A DNA stretch of 64,000 nt from contig CAJCHZ010000056.1 in NCBI GenBank assembly GCA_903970165.1, forward strand, positions 81,628 through 145,627, read 5' to 3'. Source of the DNA: Betaproteobacteria bacterium. GTDB lineage: Bacteria > Acidobacteriota > Terriglobia > Acidiferrales > UBA7541. Positions 25,569 to 33,990 of this stretch are shown one piece after another. The stretch's first letter is position 1. Each line of letters opens with the position of its first letter. Position numbers and translations under genes: made by a program. The notes under the pieces were generated by a model. The model ran no database searches. It was not told the origin of the DNA and was given only the letters and a program-made list of their open reading frames with translations.

Positions 25569-27266
25569 TTAAACTTCGTTCTTGCGAAATCGATCGATCA
25601 GATTTGTGCATGCGCGCACGGTTATGGCCATCATGCTCAGTGTGGGATTCTGACACGCGGACGAGACAAAACTCGCGCCGTCCATCACGAACAGATTCTT
25701 CACGTCATGCGCCTGGTTGAAGGAATTCAGAACTGACTTTTTCGAATCGTTTCCCATGCGCGCCGTGCCCAGTTCATGGATAGCCATACCAGGCGATTCG
25801 ACGTTGAATTGTACGTGGATGTCTTTTGCTCCGGCGGCTTCCAAAAATTCCGCGGCGCTCGAACCAGCATCTTCCATCAGCGCAGCTTCGTTGTCGCCGT
25901 GGGTCATGTTGATGTGCAACGACGGAATGCCCCAGGCATCCTTCAGGTTGGGGTCAATCGAAACGTAGTTGTCCCAGCGTGCGAGCGATTCGCCAAAAGC
26001 GCCAAGCGAAATCCCGTAAGCGCCATCCTTCACCGCGTGTTTGAGCGTTGTCCCATAGCCTTCGGCGTTGAAGTCGAATTGAGCCGAGGAGCCACCTTGA
26101 TAGCCGTAACCGCGGATGAAACGCGAATGCCTGGGGCTCGAAGGAGTGTTCCGGAAACGTGGGACATAAACTCCGTTAGGCCGATGCGGCTCATTCGCGT
26201 TGGGAAGAGTCTTGAAGTCGCGCAAACGGCCTGTAGCGCCCCCACCGGTCACATGGTCCATAAGATAGTGCCCCAATGCGCCGCTGGAATTCGCGAGTCC
26301 ATTGGGATATTCACGCGTGGAAGAATTCAGAAGGATGCGCGTGGATTCCATGGCCTGTGCGCAAAGAATGACTGATTTTGCGCGAACTTCCTTTACTTGC
26401 CGCGTGAGGCGATCAACGTACGTCACGCCACGCGCTTTGTTGGAGCCGTCGTCCATGTTGACGTGGCTAACAACTGCATTCGTGATGACCGTACAGTTGC
26501 CCGACGCGACCGCATCTTTGACGGTTGTAAACGGGCTGCTGAAATAGGAAAACGTCATGCAGCCGCGTTCGCATGGCCCGCAATAGTGGCACGTGAGGCG
26601 TCCATTGTGATTTTCCGTCACAATCGCCACGCGGCCGATCGTGACCGTGTGCCCGAATTTGGCTTTGACGCGTTCTCGAAGCAGAACTTCTCCGCAGCTC
26701 ATTTTCATCGGCTGTAGAAATCGACCGTCAGGCAGCATCTCGTTGTTTTCGGCTGCGCCGCTGATACCGACATACTTTTCCACGATGTCGTAATATGGCG
26801 CCAAGTCGGCATAAGAGATGGGCCAATCATCGCCGTAACCGTCACGGCTCGCCGCTTTAAAGTCGTTATCGCTCATGCGATAGCTCTGACGTCCCCAGAC
26901 AAGCGATCTGCCGCCGAGAACTCGCAGGCGCTGCCACGTAAATGGCTTGCCTGTCGGAGTGCTGTAAGGATTTTCGAGGTCGTTCACGAACCATTCGTAG
27001 TTGTATTCCATGCACGCGTAGCACTGTTTCTGAATCGGCCGTGTGCGGAGGACCTCGGGCGAGTGGTCACGATACTTAAGCTTGTACGCGGGCAGGTGCT
27101 CGGTAAATTCTCTCGGAGTGACGGCGCGGCCTGCTTCGAGCAAGGCAACTTTCAGCCCCGCTTCCGAAAGTTGCTTGGCGGCCCATCCGCCCGTCGCTCC
27201 CGATCCCACCACTACGGCGTCATACGTTTGCAACAATGGATCTTGTCCCATGAATTTCCCGCTCAC
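25569..27266 (-). CDS. GMC-family FAD oxidoreductase (periplasmic sugar/gluconate dehydrogenase catalytic subunit type)
   Basis: A 565-residue flavoprotein. The FAD-binding dinucleotide fold lies at the N-terminus (AVVVGSGATGGWAAKQL). A Cys-rich insert (CHYCGPCERGC) is typical of the dehydrogenase-type GMC proteins that pass electrons through an iron-sulphur centre. The C-terminal active site has HELGTARMG and NPTLSMMAITVRAC. The start is a GTG that overlaps the stop of the subunit 3 gene (GTGA at 27263-27266); an ATG at 27251 is the alternative. It has no signal of its own and would leave the cell bound to its Tat-carrying partner. The sugar or polyol substrate is unknown. Confidence 0.88.
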   Translation of the reverse strand: MSGKFMGQDPLLQTYDAVVVGSGATGGWAAKQLSEAGLKVALLEAGRAVTPREFTEHLPAYKLKYRDHSPEVLRTRPIQKQCYACMEYNYEWFVNDLENPYSTPTGKPFTWQRLRVLGGRSLVWGRQSYRMSDNDFKAASRDGYGDDWPISYADLAPYYDIVEKYVGISGAAENNEMLPDGRFLQPMKMSCGEVLLRERVKAKFGHTVTIGRVAIVTENHNGRLTCHYCGPCERGCMTFSYFSSPFTTVKDAVASGNCTVITNAVVSHVNMDDGSNKARGVTYVDRLTRQVKEVRAKSVILCAQAMESTRILLNSSTREYPNGLANSSGALGHYLMDHVTGGGATGRLRDFKTLPNANEPHRPNGVYVPRFRNTPSSPRHSRFIRGYGYQGGSSAQFDFNAEGYGTTLKHAVKDGAYGISLGAFGESLARWDNYVSIDPNLKDAWGIPSLHINMTHGDNEAALMEDAGSSAAEFLEAAGAKDIHVQFNVESPGMAIHELGTARMGNDSKKSVLNSFNQAHDVKNLFVMDGASFVSSACQNPTLSMMAITVRACTNLIDRFRKNEV

Positions 27267-27886
27267 TTGTGATCCCCTTCCGGATGCTCGCAGCCTAGAT
27301 AAGGTCCGTGCGCAAAAGCTCCATCCCAGCCGAGCTCTTTCTGCCCAATTTGTGAACTGTAATAGGCAGTCATTATGCGGCGCTTCAGCGCGTCAAAATG
27401 AGTGTGCCCTGGATCAGGCGCAGCAGCTTCGCCAGTCCATCTGCTGGGATTGTGAGGATAGGCCATCGAGTGCAGCAAATCGTCCTGATCTTCGCGCGCC
27501 AAATAGAGAAAGGCGTTCTTGTAACGGCGGATACTTTCCCCATCCACGTATCCAAGCGAGTTCAAGAATGCGCTTTGCGTCTCGCGCGTCTCCGCAGCCA
27601 GCACGAGATCAATATAGCGATTCACCAAAGCTTCTTTGGCGCCGGGGGTGTCCGTCGCAGGAATAATCAAGTCGCTGAGTACGATGAGCGTTTCGTTCTG
27701 GTGCGCATCCAGAAACAGCGGCTTCCATCCCGGCGCATCGAGGTCTTTCGAAGCGTCCACACCGCTTTGCGCCGGTGTCAACTCGGAGGACAGCGCTGCA
27801 TTCTGTCCTGCCGTCGCGACGGAAGGTCGCAGCGCAGCAACAGCCCCACCCAAAACTCCCGCACGGATCAGATCGCGTCGTTTCAT
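27263..27886 (-). CDS. Gluconate 2-dehydrogenase subunit 3-like Tat-exported small subunit
   Basis: A 207-residue protein of the Gluconate_2-dh3 family. From ATG 27886 (AGGGG site upstream) it begins MKRRDLIRAGVLGG, a Tat signal. The mature part has the family's LSDLIIPATDTPGAKEALVNRYIDLVL near its middle. In FAD-dependent glucose and gluconate dehydrogenases this subunit acts as a folding partner and carries the catalytic subunit through the Tat pathway, which fits the 4-nt overlap with the GMC gene. An earlier in-frame ATG at 27904 is possible but has a weaker ribosome site. Confidence 0.87.
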   Translation of the reverse strand: MKRRDLIRAGVLGGAVAALRPSVATAGQNAALSSELTPAQSGVDASKDLDAPGWKPLFLDAHQNETLIVLSDLIIPATDTPGAKEALVNRYIDLVLAAETRETQSAFLNSLGYVDGESIRRYKNAFLYLAREDQDDLLHSMAYPHNPSRWTGEAAAPDPGHTHFDALKRRIMTAYYSSQIGQKELGWDGAFAHGPYLGCEHPEGDHK

Positions 27887-28156
27887 TGAGAACCCCTGAG
27901 ACATTAGCTTTAACTCATCAAAAGTGTTGAGCCGGCGCGCTGCTACTGCTCTTCGTTCGAACGCCCCAAGCGAGCGTGCGGCTCCCTTTCGAAAGAGCTG
28001 GCGTGCCCCTGCTGCAGCCTGGGGAAGTCTACACCAATGGCAAGGCAAAGTTGGAATGCCGACCGCAAATATCTTCTCGGTCGTTGCGGTGGCGACGCCG
28101 ACTTCGAAGATTTTTAGCGGCGCTCTCTATATCAGCTCATTTGTGCAACAGCGCCA

Positions 28157-29824
28157 TCATTGCGATTTTCCGGTGTAGCTGATTCGCCAAATGGACTTCG
28201 AACCGTCATCTGTTACCAACAACGAACCGTCCGGAGCGACCGTGACACCAACTGGTCGTCCCCAAACGTGGCCGTTATCCACGACGAATCCCGTCATGAA
28301 ATCCTCGTATGCACCGGTGGCGTGGCCGGATTTATCGAGCGGCACGCGAATCAACTCATAACCAACACGGACCGACCTGTTCCAGGAGCCATGTTCCGCG
28401 GCGAAAATGTCGCCTTGGTATTCGGCCGGAAACTGTTTGCCGTTGTAGAAGGTAAGTTCAAGAGAGGCATTGTGAGGGTGAAGGATCACATCCGGGGTGA
28501 TCACTTTGTCCTTCAGCTCGGGATGTTTTCCTTCATGGCGTGGATCCTGATGTTTGCCCATGTACCACCACGGCCAGCCGTAGAAGCCTCCTTCCTGGAC
28601 GTGAGTGATGTAATCGGGAACCAGATTGTCACCCAGGCCGTCCCGTTCATTCACCGAACACCACAATGCACCCGTCTTCGGCTGAACGGCCATTCCGACA
28701 CAATTCCGAATGCCATAGGCGTAGACGCGCATTCCCGAACCGTCAGGATTGAATTCCAGAACATCAGCACGATTCTTCTCCTCAGGCGTCGTATCCGGGT
28801 CGTTGATATTAGAGGCTGAGCCAACGGAGACGAGCATCTTTTTGCCGTCGACCGTGAACTGAATGTCCCGCGTCCAATGACCACTGCTGCTCGGTAGATC
28901 GGCAATATGCTCGGAGGCACCGCTGGCTTTCACATCTCCGTTCTTGTAGGGAAATCGTACAACGGAATCCGTATTGCCTACATAAATCCACTGCGGGTCG
29001 GGTCCGGGAGGATAGAAATTAATTCCGAATGGCCGTTTCAATCCTGTAGCGAACGTGCCGGTAAGTTGAGGTTTTCCATCTGCGGAAATGCCCCGGAAGA
29101 CAAGGATTTCGCCAGTCTGACTTTCGGCCACAAAAAAATCACCGTTGGGTGCAGTGCGGATCAGGCGAGGCTGATTGAGACCGCTTGCGTATAACTCGAC
29201 TTTGAAGCCAGCTGGGACTTCGGGCCAAGCGTTGTCCGGCCGCGGCACAACCTGAGGGGCATTCCCTGCCGACGTCGTTTCAAGGGGAGCAGGCAAATCT
29301 GCGGGGGTAATTTTGCGGGTCGCACCGGGCTTCTCAAAACGATAGTCGGTGAACGGAGCCTTCGGCGGCGGCGAGTTGGCACCGACGGAAACAGCTTCGT
29401 CGGACGAGAGAGCTACCCGAGGTGAACCCGGCTTGGAAGCGCCCAGAACTCGAATATAGTTGATAATCTGCCAGCGCTGCTCTTCAGGCAAAGATGCCCA
29501 CGAGGGCATCCCATTGTTTACGTCACCCTTGGTAATGTACCAGAAGAGCTCGCCATCACTGGCGCCTTGCGCCTTCTCGCTGGCTAAGGAAGGTATGTTC
29601 CCCGAGCCCTCTCCGTTTGGTCCGTGGCACGCGACGCATCGTTGTTGAAACGCCGCCTTGCCTTCCTGCGTTTGTTGGCCTTGCATTGGATTCTTTTCCA
29701 ATTTGGCTGAAGCAGGAGCATTGTGGAAAGTCGGATTCTGAGCCAGCGAAGACACACTCAAAAGAAGAGACAGGACCGCCCATGCGGCGAGCATGTGCTT
29801 GCGAGTGTATTTGCTTTTTTTCAC
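28157..29824 (-). CDS. Cytochrome c / PQQ-type soluble sugar dehydrogenase fusion (sorbosone dehydrogenase-like)
   Basis: A 555-residue exported protein starting at a GTG with AGGAGG upstream. After a signal peptide (to SSLAQNP) comes one cytochrome c domain with RCVACHGPNGEGSG as heme site and a probable Met ligand in NNGMPSWASLP. A six-bladed propeller of the sugar/sorbosone dehydrogenase family follows (IRTAPNGDFFVAES, RPFGINFYPPG, HWTRDIQFTVDGKKML, and GRPVGVTVAPDGSLLVTDD). Fusion lets electrons from a PQQ-oxidised sugar enter the heme directly. The cytochrome could also take electrons from the GMC pair, which lies 270 bp downstream on the same strand. The substrate is not known. Confidence 0.87.
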   Translation of the reverse strand: MKKSKYTRKHMLAAWAVLSLLLSVSSLAQNPTFHNAPASAKLEKNPMQGQQTQEGKAAFQQRCVACHGPNGEGSGNIPSLASEKAQGASDGELFWYITKGDVNNGMPSWASLPEEQRWQIINYIRVLGASKPGSPRVALSSDEAVSVGANSPPPKAPFTDYRFEKPGATRKITPADLPAPLETTSAGNAPQVVPRPDNAWPEVPAGFKVELYASGLNQPRLIRTAPNGDFFVAESQTGEILVFRGISADGKPQLTGTFATGLKRPFGINFYPPGPDPQWIYVGNTDSVVRFPYKNGDVKASGASEHIADLPSSSGHWTRDIQFTVDGKKMLVSVGSASNINDPDTTPEEKNRADVLEFNPDGSGMRVYAYGIRNCVGMAVQPKTGALWCSVNERDGLGDNLVPDYITHVQEGGFYGWPWWYMGKHQDPRHEGKHPELKDKVITPDVILHPHNASLELTFYNGKQFPAEYQGDIFAAEHGSWNRSVRVGYELIRVPLDKSGHATGAYEDFMTGFVVDNGHVWGRPVGVTVAPDGSLLVTDDGSKSIWRISYTGKSQ

Positions 29825-30101
29825 GGCGATCTTAGCCTCCTGTAGTTGCACTCTGTAACTCCAGCCGATTGCTGCGCACATCCCGTGAGAGCGCAGTGGC
29901 CGTCATGGCAATCTGCATCGTACTGACAGTCCATGACTCCATGCAAGATAGACGTGGAGAACTCGAGAAGAGTAACGGATAAATTCGGCTCAAATTGGGA
30001 GCCTAGCCTACAGCCGGGATTCGTAGAGAATTTCTTTTCGCTCATTTACAATGGTCGCCGCAAGATTTATCTCTGGCCCTTTCTAACTTGAGGTGAGCAA
30101 C
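29825..30101. other. Divergent intergenic region
   Basis: A 277-bp region between the divergent sugar dehydrogenase and PEBP genes. It must hold both promoters, but no -35/-10 pair convinced me. No RNA gene or hairpin is evident. Confidence 0.4.
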
Positions 30102-30680
30102 GTGAAAACCTGGATCGCAATGTTAGGTTTGGCTTTGGGTGGAGCAGTATTGGCGCAACAAACACAACCACCTCCCGCGCCTGCCCCAACAAAACCCAGG
30201 CTGACCCTGACCACGTCTGCGTTTGAAGACGGCGGGATCATCCCGAACAAGTTCACCATGGCAGCCGACGGAACTCCGGTGTCTCCGAAGCTGATGTGGA
30301 CCAACGTGCCGGATGGCACCGTGAGCTTTGCGTTGATCTTGCACGACCCGGATACTTCCCTGATGAAGAAAACCGACGAAGTTCTGCACTGGATGATCTT
30401 CAACATTCCGGGAACCGCAACGGAACTTCCCGAAGGCATCCCGGCGCAAGCCCAGCTTCCAGATGGCTCGATTCAAGCCCTAAACCAAGGCAAGAAAGTC
30501 GGTTACATGGGAATGGGAGCGGCCGCTGTTGGCCCGTATCATCACTACACATTCGAACTTTTCGCTTTGGATGCAAAACTCAGTCTCGGTGCGGACGCAA
30601 CCCAGGCTGATGTAATGAAGGCGATGGACGGACACATTCTTATGAAAGGCGTGCTCGTTGGCCGTTTCCATCGGCCGTAG
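30102..30680 (+). CDS. Exported YbhB/YbcL-type PEBP (Raf kinase inhibitor-like) protein
   Basis: A 192-residue phosphatidylethanolamine-binding-protein homologue. The GTG at 30102 is preferred because GAGGTGA lies 5 nt upstream and it starts a signal peptide ending VLAQQTQ; an in-frame GTG at 30093 would lack that spacing. The family core is seen in SPKLMWTNVPDGTVSFALILHDPD and HWMIFNIPG, and later GPYHHYTFELFALD. Bacterial members bind small ligands with no settled function. Confidence 0.87.
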   Translation: MKTWIAMLGLALGGAVLAQQTQPPPAPAPTKPRLTLTTSAFEDGGIIPNKFTMAADGTPVSPKLMWTNVPDGTVSFALILHDPDTSLMKKTDEVLHWMIFNIPGTATELPEGIPAQAQLPDGSIQALNQGKKVGYMGMGAAAVGPYHHYTFELFALDAKLSLGADATQADVMKAMDGHILMKGVLVGRFHRP

Positions 30681-30713
30681 GTTTACAAACCGCCTCTTCC
30701 AGATACGGGCCGA

Positions 30714-31382
30714 CTAGTCCACGGTAAGGAGCTGTTCGTAGAATCCCCCGATTTTGCGGGCGCGATCCACGAAGTGGATTTCCAGAATCCAATGGCGAGG
30801 ATTGCCATCTGCATCGGGGTTGCGCATCCGATTGGAGTTCTTGGGGTGCACGTACAAAGTCACCTTGTCGCCCGGGATTTTTTCGTGTGGAAATTGTCCG
30901 AGGAGATGCCCAGCAATCGGCCCGCCGTACTCCCAGCCGTATTTCTCCGCCAACTTCTGCGCGTGCCCATACAGTTCGGCAGCGGTTATGTCAGGATGCC
31001 TCTCAAAGTATTCTTTGCCCTCGACAAATGCCTTCTGAATGTCATCGCGAAGCTTGAGCTTCATCGGATCGGAACCAAGGACAAAGGTTCTGCCGAAATC
31101 GGCTTCCCACTCCTCGAAGACCGGTCCAAGATCGACGAATAGAATGTCGTCGTCACTGACAGTAAGGTCAGGCGGATTCTCATCGTACGGCAGAAGCGTG
31201 TTCTCACCGGCGCGGACAATTCGTTTGTGCCAGTACTTCGTAATCCCATACATCTGCTCAGCCAGTTTGTAAATTTCTTCATTGAGTTGGCCCTCAGTGA
31301 CGCCTGGCCGGATGAGGCCGTTGGTTTCAACAGCCCGGAACAGAATGTCCGCGTTTTTCTGTGCTCCGCGGAGAGAATTCAC
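30714..31382 (-). CDS. M24-family metallopeptidase (Xaa-Pro aminopeptidase-like, short form)
   Basis: A pita-bread-fold metalloprotein of about 222 residues. The dinuclear metal ligands are visible in order: Asp in LFVDLGP, Asp in EADFGRTF, His in GHLLGQFPHE and Glu in LEIHFVD. It lacks the separate N-terminal creatinase domain, so this is the short type. The start is unsure: the frame runs up to a GTG at 31487, but similarity to the fold begins near SLRGAQKNADILFRAVE, so I use the GTG at 31382. Substrate unknown. It faces the PEBP gene tail to tail. Confidence 0.75.
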   Translation of the reverse strand: MNSLRGAQKNADILFRAVETNGLIRPGVTEGQLNEEIYKLAEQMYGITKYWHKRIVRAGENTLLPYDENPPDLTVSDDDILFVDLGPVFEEWEADFGRTFVLGSDPMKLKLRDDIQKAFVEGKEYFERHPDITAAELYGHAQKLAEKYGWEYGGPIAGHLLGQFPHEKIPGDKVTLYVHPKNSNRMRNPDADGNPRHWILEIHFVDRARKIGGFYEQLLTVD

Positions 31383-31565
31383 TCGATCAGATTCGGAGTA
31401 GCACGGCAAATTCGTCCTCCCTGTCAATCCGTTTACGATCGGCAATATCATAAACAGGACGAAGCAGATTTGGGCGCCCTCCGGCACGTTTCGAAATCAG
31501 ATGAAGGCTTCGTGCCGCCACATGGTCACGTAAGTTTTGCGTCTTCGACGGAGCCCTAACTGAGT

Positions 31566-32429
31566 TTAGCAGCCAAGGAGATTTGGCTGCAGCCGGCTAA
31601 ATCCGTGCTCATGAGCCCAGAGCGACAGAGGAATCGCCGCGAGATCATCCACAGGCGGCACAGCGTAGCCATCTTTGGTCATATCAATCGTCCGCATAAA
31701 AAACTTGCACGTCTCGCAAGCCTCCACGCGAATGTGCGGAATCTGCTCTGCAACATAAACCGGGAGCTTCTTCTCGTCTTCCTCTCCGCAAGTGGGGCAC
31801 AAAAGGCGCCGAAAGTCCCATTCATGCTCGCAAAACGAACACACCATCCACCGCTTGCCCCCGTCGCCTTCGACGCGGAGCACACCGAGATATGGCCGCC
31901 CTCCGCACAGTGGACAAACGCGCAGAGTCACGAGAACGGGCGGCACAGCCTTTCGCCCGGCCACATACGAGGCGTAAGGTTGCAAGAAAGCCCGCGGGAA
32001 GAACTGCGCGAACGCACTGATCTGCTGATCAAAACGTCCGGCATTTTCCCAGTAGGAGGTGAGTAGCGCTGTCCATGATTCTGACGGAAGCGCTGCGATT
32101 CCCCGCGCCGCAGCAGCGAGCCTGTTAGGGGCATTCTGCTCGACAAGCGACAGAAAGCTGCGGAACTGCGGGAGCACCAGGGCGAGATCGAGAGCATCCC
32201 GGACGGAACCAAATTGCGGCGTATCCCGTGGCCGCTGTTCGGCTCCGGAATTCGTTTGCAACAGTTGCTGGCGATTTGCATCGGCGATTTGCATGGCCAG
32301 CGTTTTCTGGAAACTGGCGATGCGCTTATAAAATGAAAGAATCTCGCTGGCGGGAGATTTTTCCGCGATGAGCTTCTCCGCGCGCCGGATGCGCGCGTCA
32401 TATTCGATGCCCACCGCTTGAGAGGTCAT
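31566..32429 (-). CDS. fdhE: Formate dehydrogenase accessory protein FdhE
   Basis: A 287-residue cytosolic maturation factor for the exported formate dehydrogenase. The diagnostic Cys pairs are CPLCGGRP, CSFCEHEW, CPTCGEE and CETCKFF, which form two rubredoxin-like metal sites in the C-terminal half. Its first codon overlaps the stop of the cytochrome b subunit gene by 4 nt, and it is the last gene of the fdh operon. FdhE acts on the folded catalytic subunit before Tat export, in line with the Tat signal on FdhA here. Confidence 0.94.
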   Translation of the reverse strand: MTSQAVGIEYDARIRRAEKLIAEKSPASEILSFYKRIASFQKTLAMQIADANRQQLLQTNSGAEQRPRDTPQFGSVRDALDLALVLPQFRSFLSLVEQNAPNRLAAAARGIAALPSESWTALLTSYWENAGRFDQQISAFAQFFPRAFLQPYASYVAGRKAVPPVLVTLRVCPLCGGRPYLGVLRVEGDGGKRWMVCSFCEHEWDFRRLLCPTCGEEDEKKLPVYVAEQIPHIRVEACETCKFFMRTIDMTKDGYAVPPVDDLAAIPLSLWAHEHGFSRLQPNLLGC

Positions 32430-33088
32430 TTCTTCGGTGAAGCCGGCTGCCCGGTGAGCTCTTCATACCATCCCGGGTGATACCTCTTTATAAATTTCAA
32501 TGGAACGTCGCCATGCACCATGGAGTCCAGCGCACCGCGCTCCGCGAAGACTCCCATGTAAACATGAAGCAGGAAGAGCCCTATTGTCAGCAAAGCCGAC
32601 GAGGCGTGCACCAAAACCGCCGCATAACGCAGATAGCGCAGGCTCCACGGAATACTTTCCGTGAACCACAAAACCGTTCCGCTTAGGACCAACAGAACCA
32701 TGCAGACCACAAAGCCCCAGAACAGCGACTTCTGTCCGCCGTTGTAGCGGCCCGCCGGCGGCATCTTTTCATCTTCGTTCTGCACGTAGTAGCCGACCTC
32801 TTTGAACCATTTCTTATCGTTCTCAGTCAACCCCATGTGCGAGGCCCACAGGACGTACATGATGACCACGCAAATCGCAAACACCATTCCCATCCACGGA
32901 TGCAGCATGCGCGAAACCTGGCCGCCGCCCAGCATCACTGCAATCCAGAAGCACCACGGCGACCAAAACGCCAAACCAGTCAGCAGCAAATAAAGATAGG
33001 AACCCGCTGCGACCCAGTGTGTGATCCGTTCTTTGAAGTTGTAGCGAAGCACATGGCCTGCGGGCACAGCCTGATCGGTTTGGCTCAC
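32426..33088 (-). CDS. fdhC: Formate dehydrogenase cytochrome b556 (gamma) subunit
   Basis: A 220-residue inner-membrane di-heme b subunit with four membrane segments (near residues 25-50, 55-80, 125-150 and 160-180) that passes electrons from the beta subunit to quinone. Heme-ligand candidates are the His in ERITHWVAAGSY, HPWMGM and the His pair in VLVHASSALLTIGLFLLHVYMG. It starts at a GTG overlapping the stop of the beta subunit gene by 4 nt (GTGA). The C-terminal WYEELTGQP region is typical of this family. Confidence 0.93.
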   Translation of the reverse strand: MSQTDQAVPAGHVLRYNFKERITHWVAAGSYLYLLLTGLAFWSPWCFWIAVMLGGGQVSRMLHPWMGMVFAICVVIMYVLWASHMGLTENDKKWFKEVGYYVQNEDEKMPPAGRYNGGQKSLFWGFVVCMVLLVLSGTVLWFTESIPWSLRYLRYAAVLVHASSALLTIGLFLLHVYMGVFAERGALDSMVHGDVPLKFIKRYHPGWYEELTGQPASPKK

Positions 33089-33981
33089 GGCTCCGCTCCT
33101 TCATGGGCTTCTTTGATGGTCTCTTCTCGTTCTTTTGGACCAAACCGCAGGTAGTGCACGACCAATCCGATGAGCCCGCCCAGCATCGCCGCGTTGCCTA
33201 GCCACTTCAGCGGACCTTTCCAGAGTTTCACGCTCCACGGGATGCTCGGATTCGACGGCAGCCCGCCATAAAGTTCCGGTTTCGTCGCGTCATGCAGCAC
33301 GTAAACCACTCCCGTGCCGCCGACGCCTTGCGGGTTGTAAACTCCCGCGCTCGGAAAATCGAAGTGTTCGCGAAGCTGCTTCGCGCGCTTTTCCGCGATG
33401 TCCAGCATATCCTCCTTGCTGCCGAAGTGCAGGCAGCCCGTCGGGCACGATTTGATGCATGCTGGTTCGAGGCCTTCGCTCACGCGGTCCGCGCACAGCG
33501 TGCACTTGAAGACCCGATTCGTCTTTGGGTTCATCTTCGGAATATCGAACGGGCACCCCGTGATGCAGTAGCCGCAGCCGATGCAGTTGGCTTGCTGAAA
33601 ATCCACGATACCGTTGGTGTACTGCACGATCGCGCCGTCGGAAGGACACGCCGCCAGACACCCCGGGTCCGCGCAGTGCATGCACTGATTCTTGCGCATC
33701 AGCCACATCAGCGAACCGTCTTCCTTCTCATGCTCGTTGAAAAGAATCAGGTTCCAGTAGTTCCAGCGCGTCTCCGGCATGGTCTGATACGTATTGTCGA
33801 AGACGGTCTGTCCGAACGGCAGGTCGTTCCACTCCATGCAAGCAACTTCGCAAGCCTTGCAACCGATGCAAGTCGTCGTATCGATGAGTTTGCAGACGGC
33901 ATATTCCCGTTGCGCGTCATCGCCGGGTACGCTTCCTGCGTGTCCGGAAATTTTCTGCACGCGTAATGTGGCTTGGCTCAT
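33085..33981 (-). CDS. fdhB: Formate dehydrogenase iron-sulphur (beta) subunit
   Basis: A 298-residue electron-transfer subunit with four [4Fe-4S] cluster motifs: CIGCKACEVAC, CMHCADPGCLAACP, CIGCGYCITGCP and CTLCADR with CIKSCP. A C-terminal membrane anchor (MLGGLIGLVVHYLRFG) is followed by a charged tail, as in FdnH/FdoH. It takes electrons from the molybdopterin/Sec subunit and hands them to the b-type cytochrome encoded next. The gap to fdhA is only 9 nt. Confidence 0.95.
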   Translation of the reverse strand: MSQATLRVQKISGHAGSVPGDDAQREYAVCKLIDTTTCIGCKACEVACMEWNDLPFGQTVFDNTYQTMPETRWNYWNLILFNEHEKEDGSLMWLMRKNQCMHCADPGCLAACPSDGAIVQYTNGIVDFQQANCIGCGYCITGCPFDIPKMNPKTNRVFKCTLCADRVSEGLEPACIKSCPTGCLHFGSKEDMLDIAEKRAKQLREHFDFPSAGVYNPQGVGGTGVVYVLHDATKPELYGGLPSNPSIPWSVKLWKGPLKWLGNAAMLGGLIGLVVHYLRFGPKEREETIKEAHEGAEP

Positions 33982-33990
33982 ATGCGGTCC

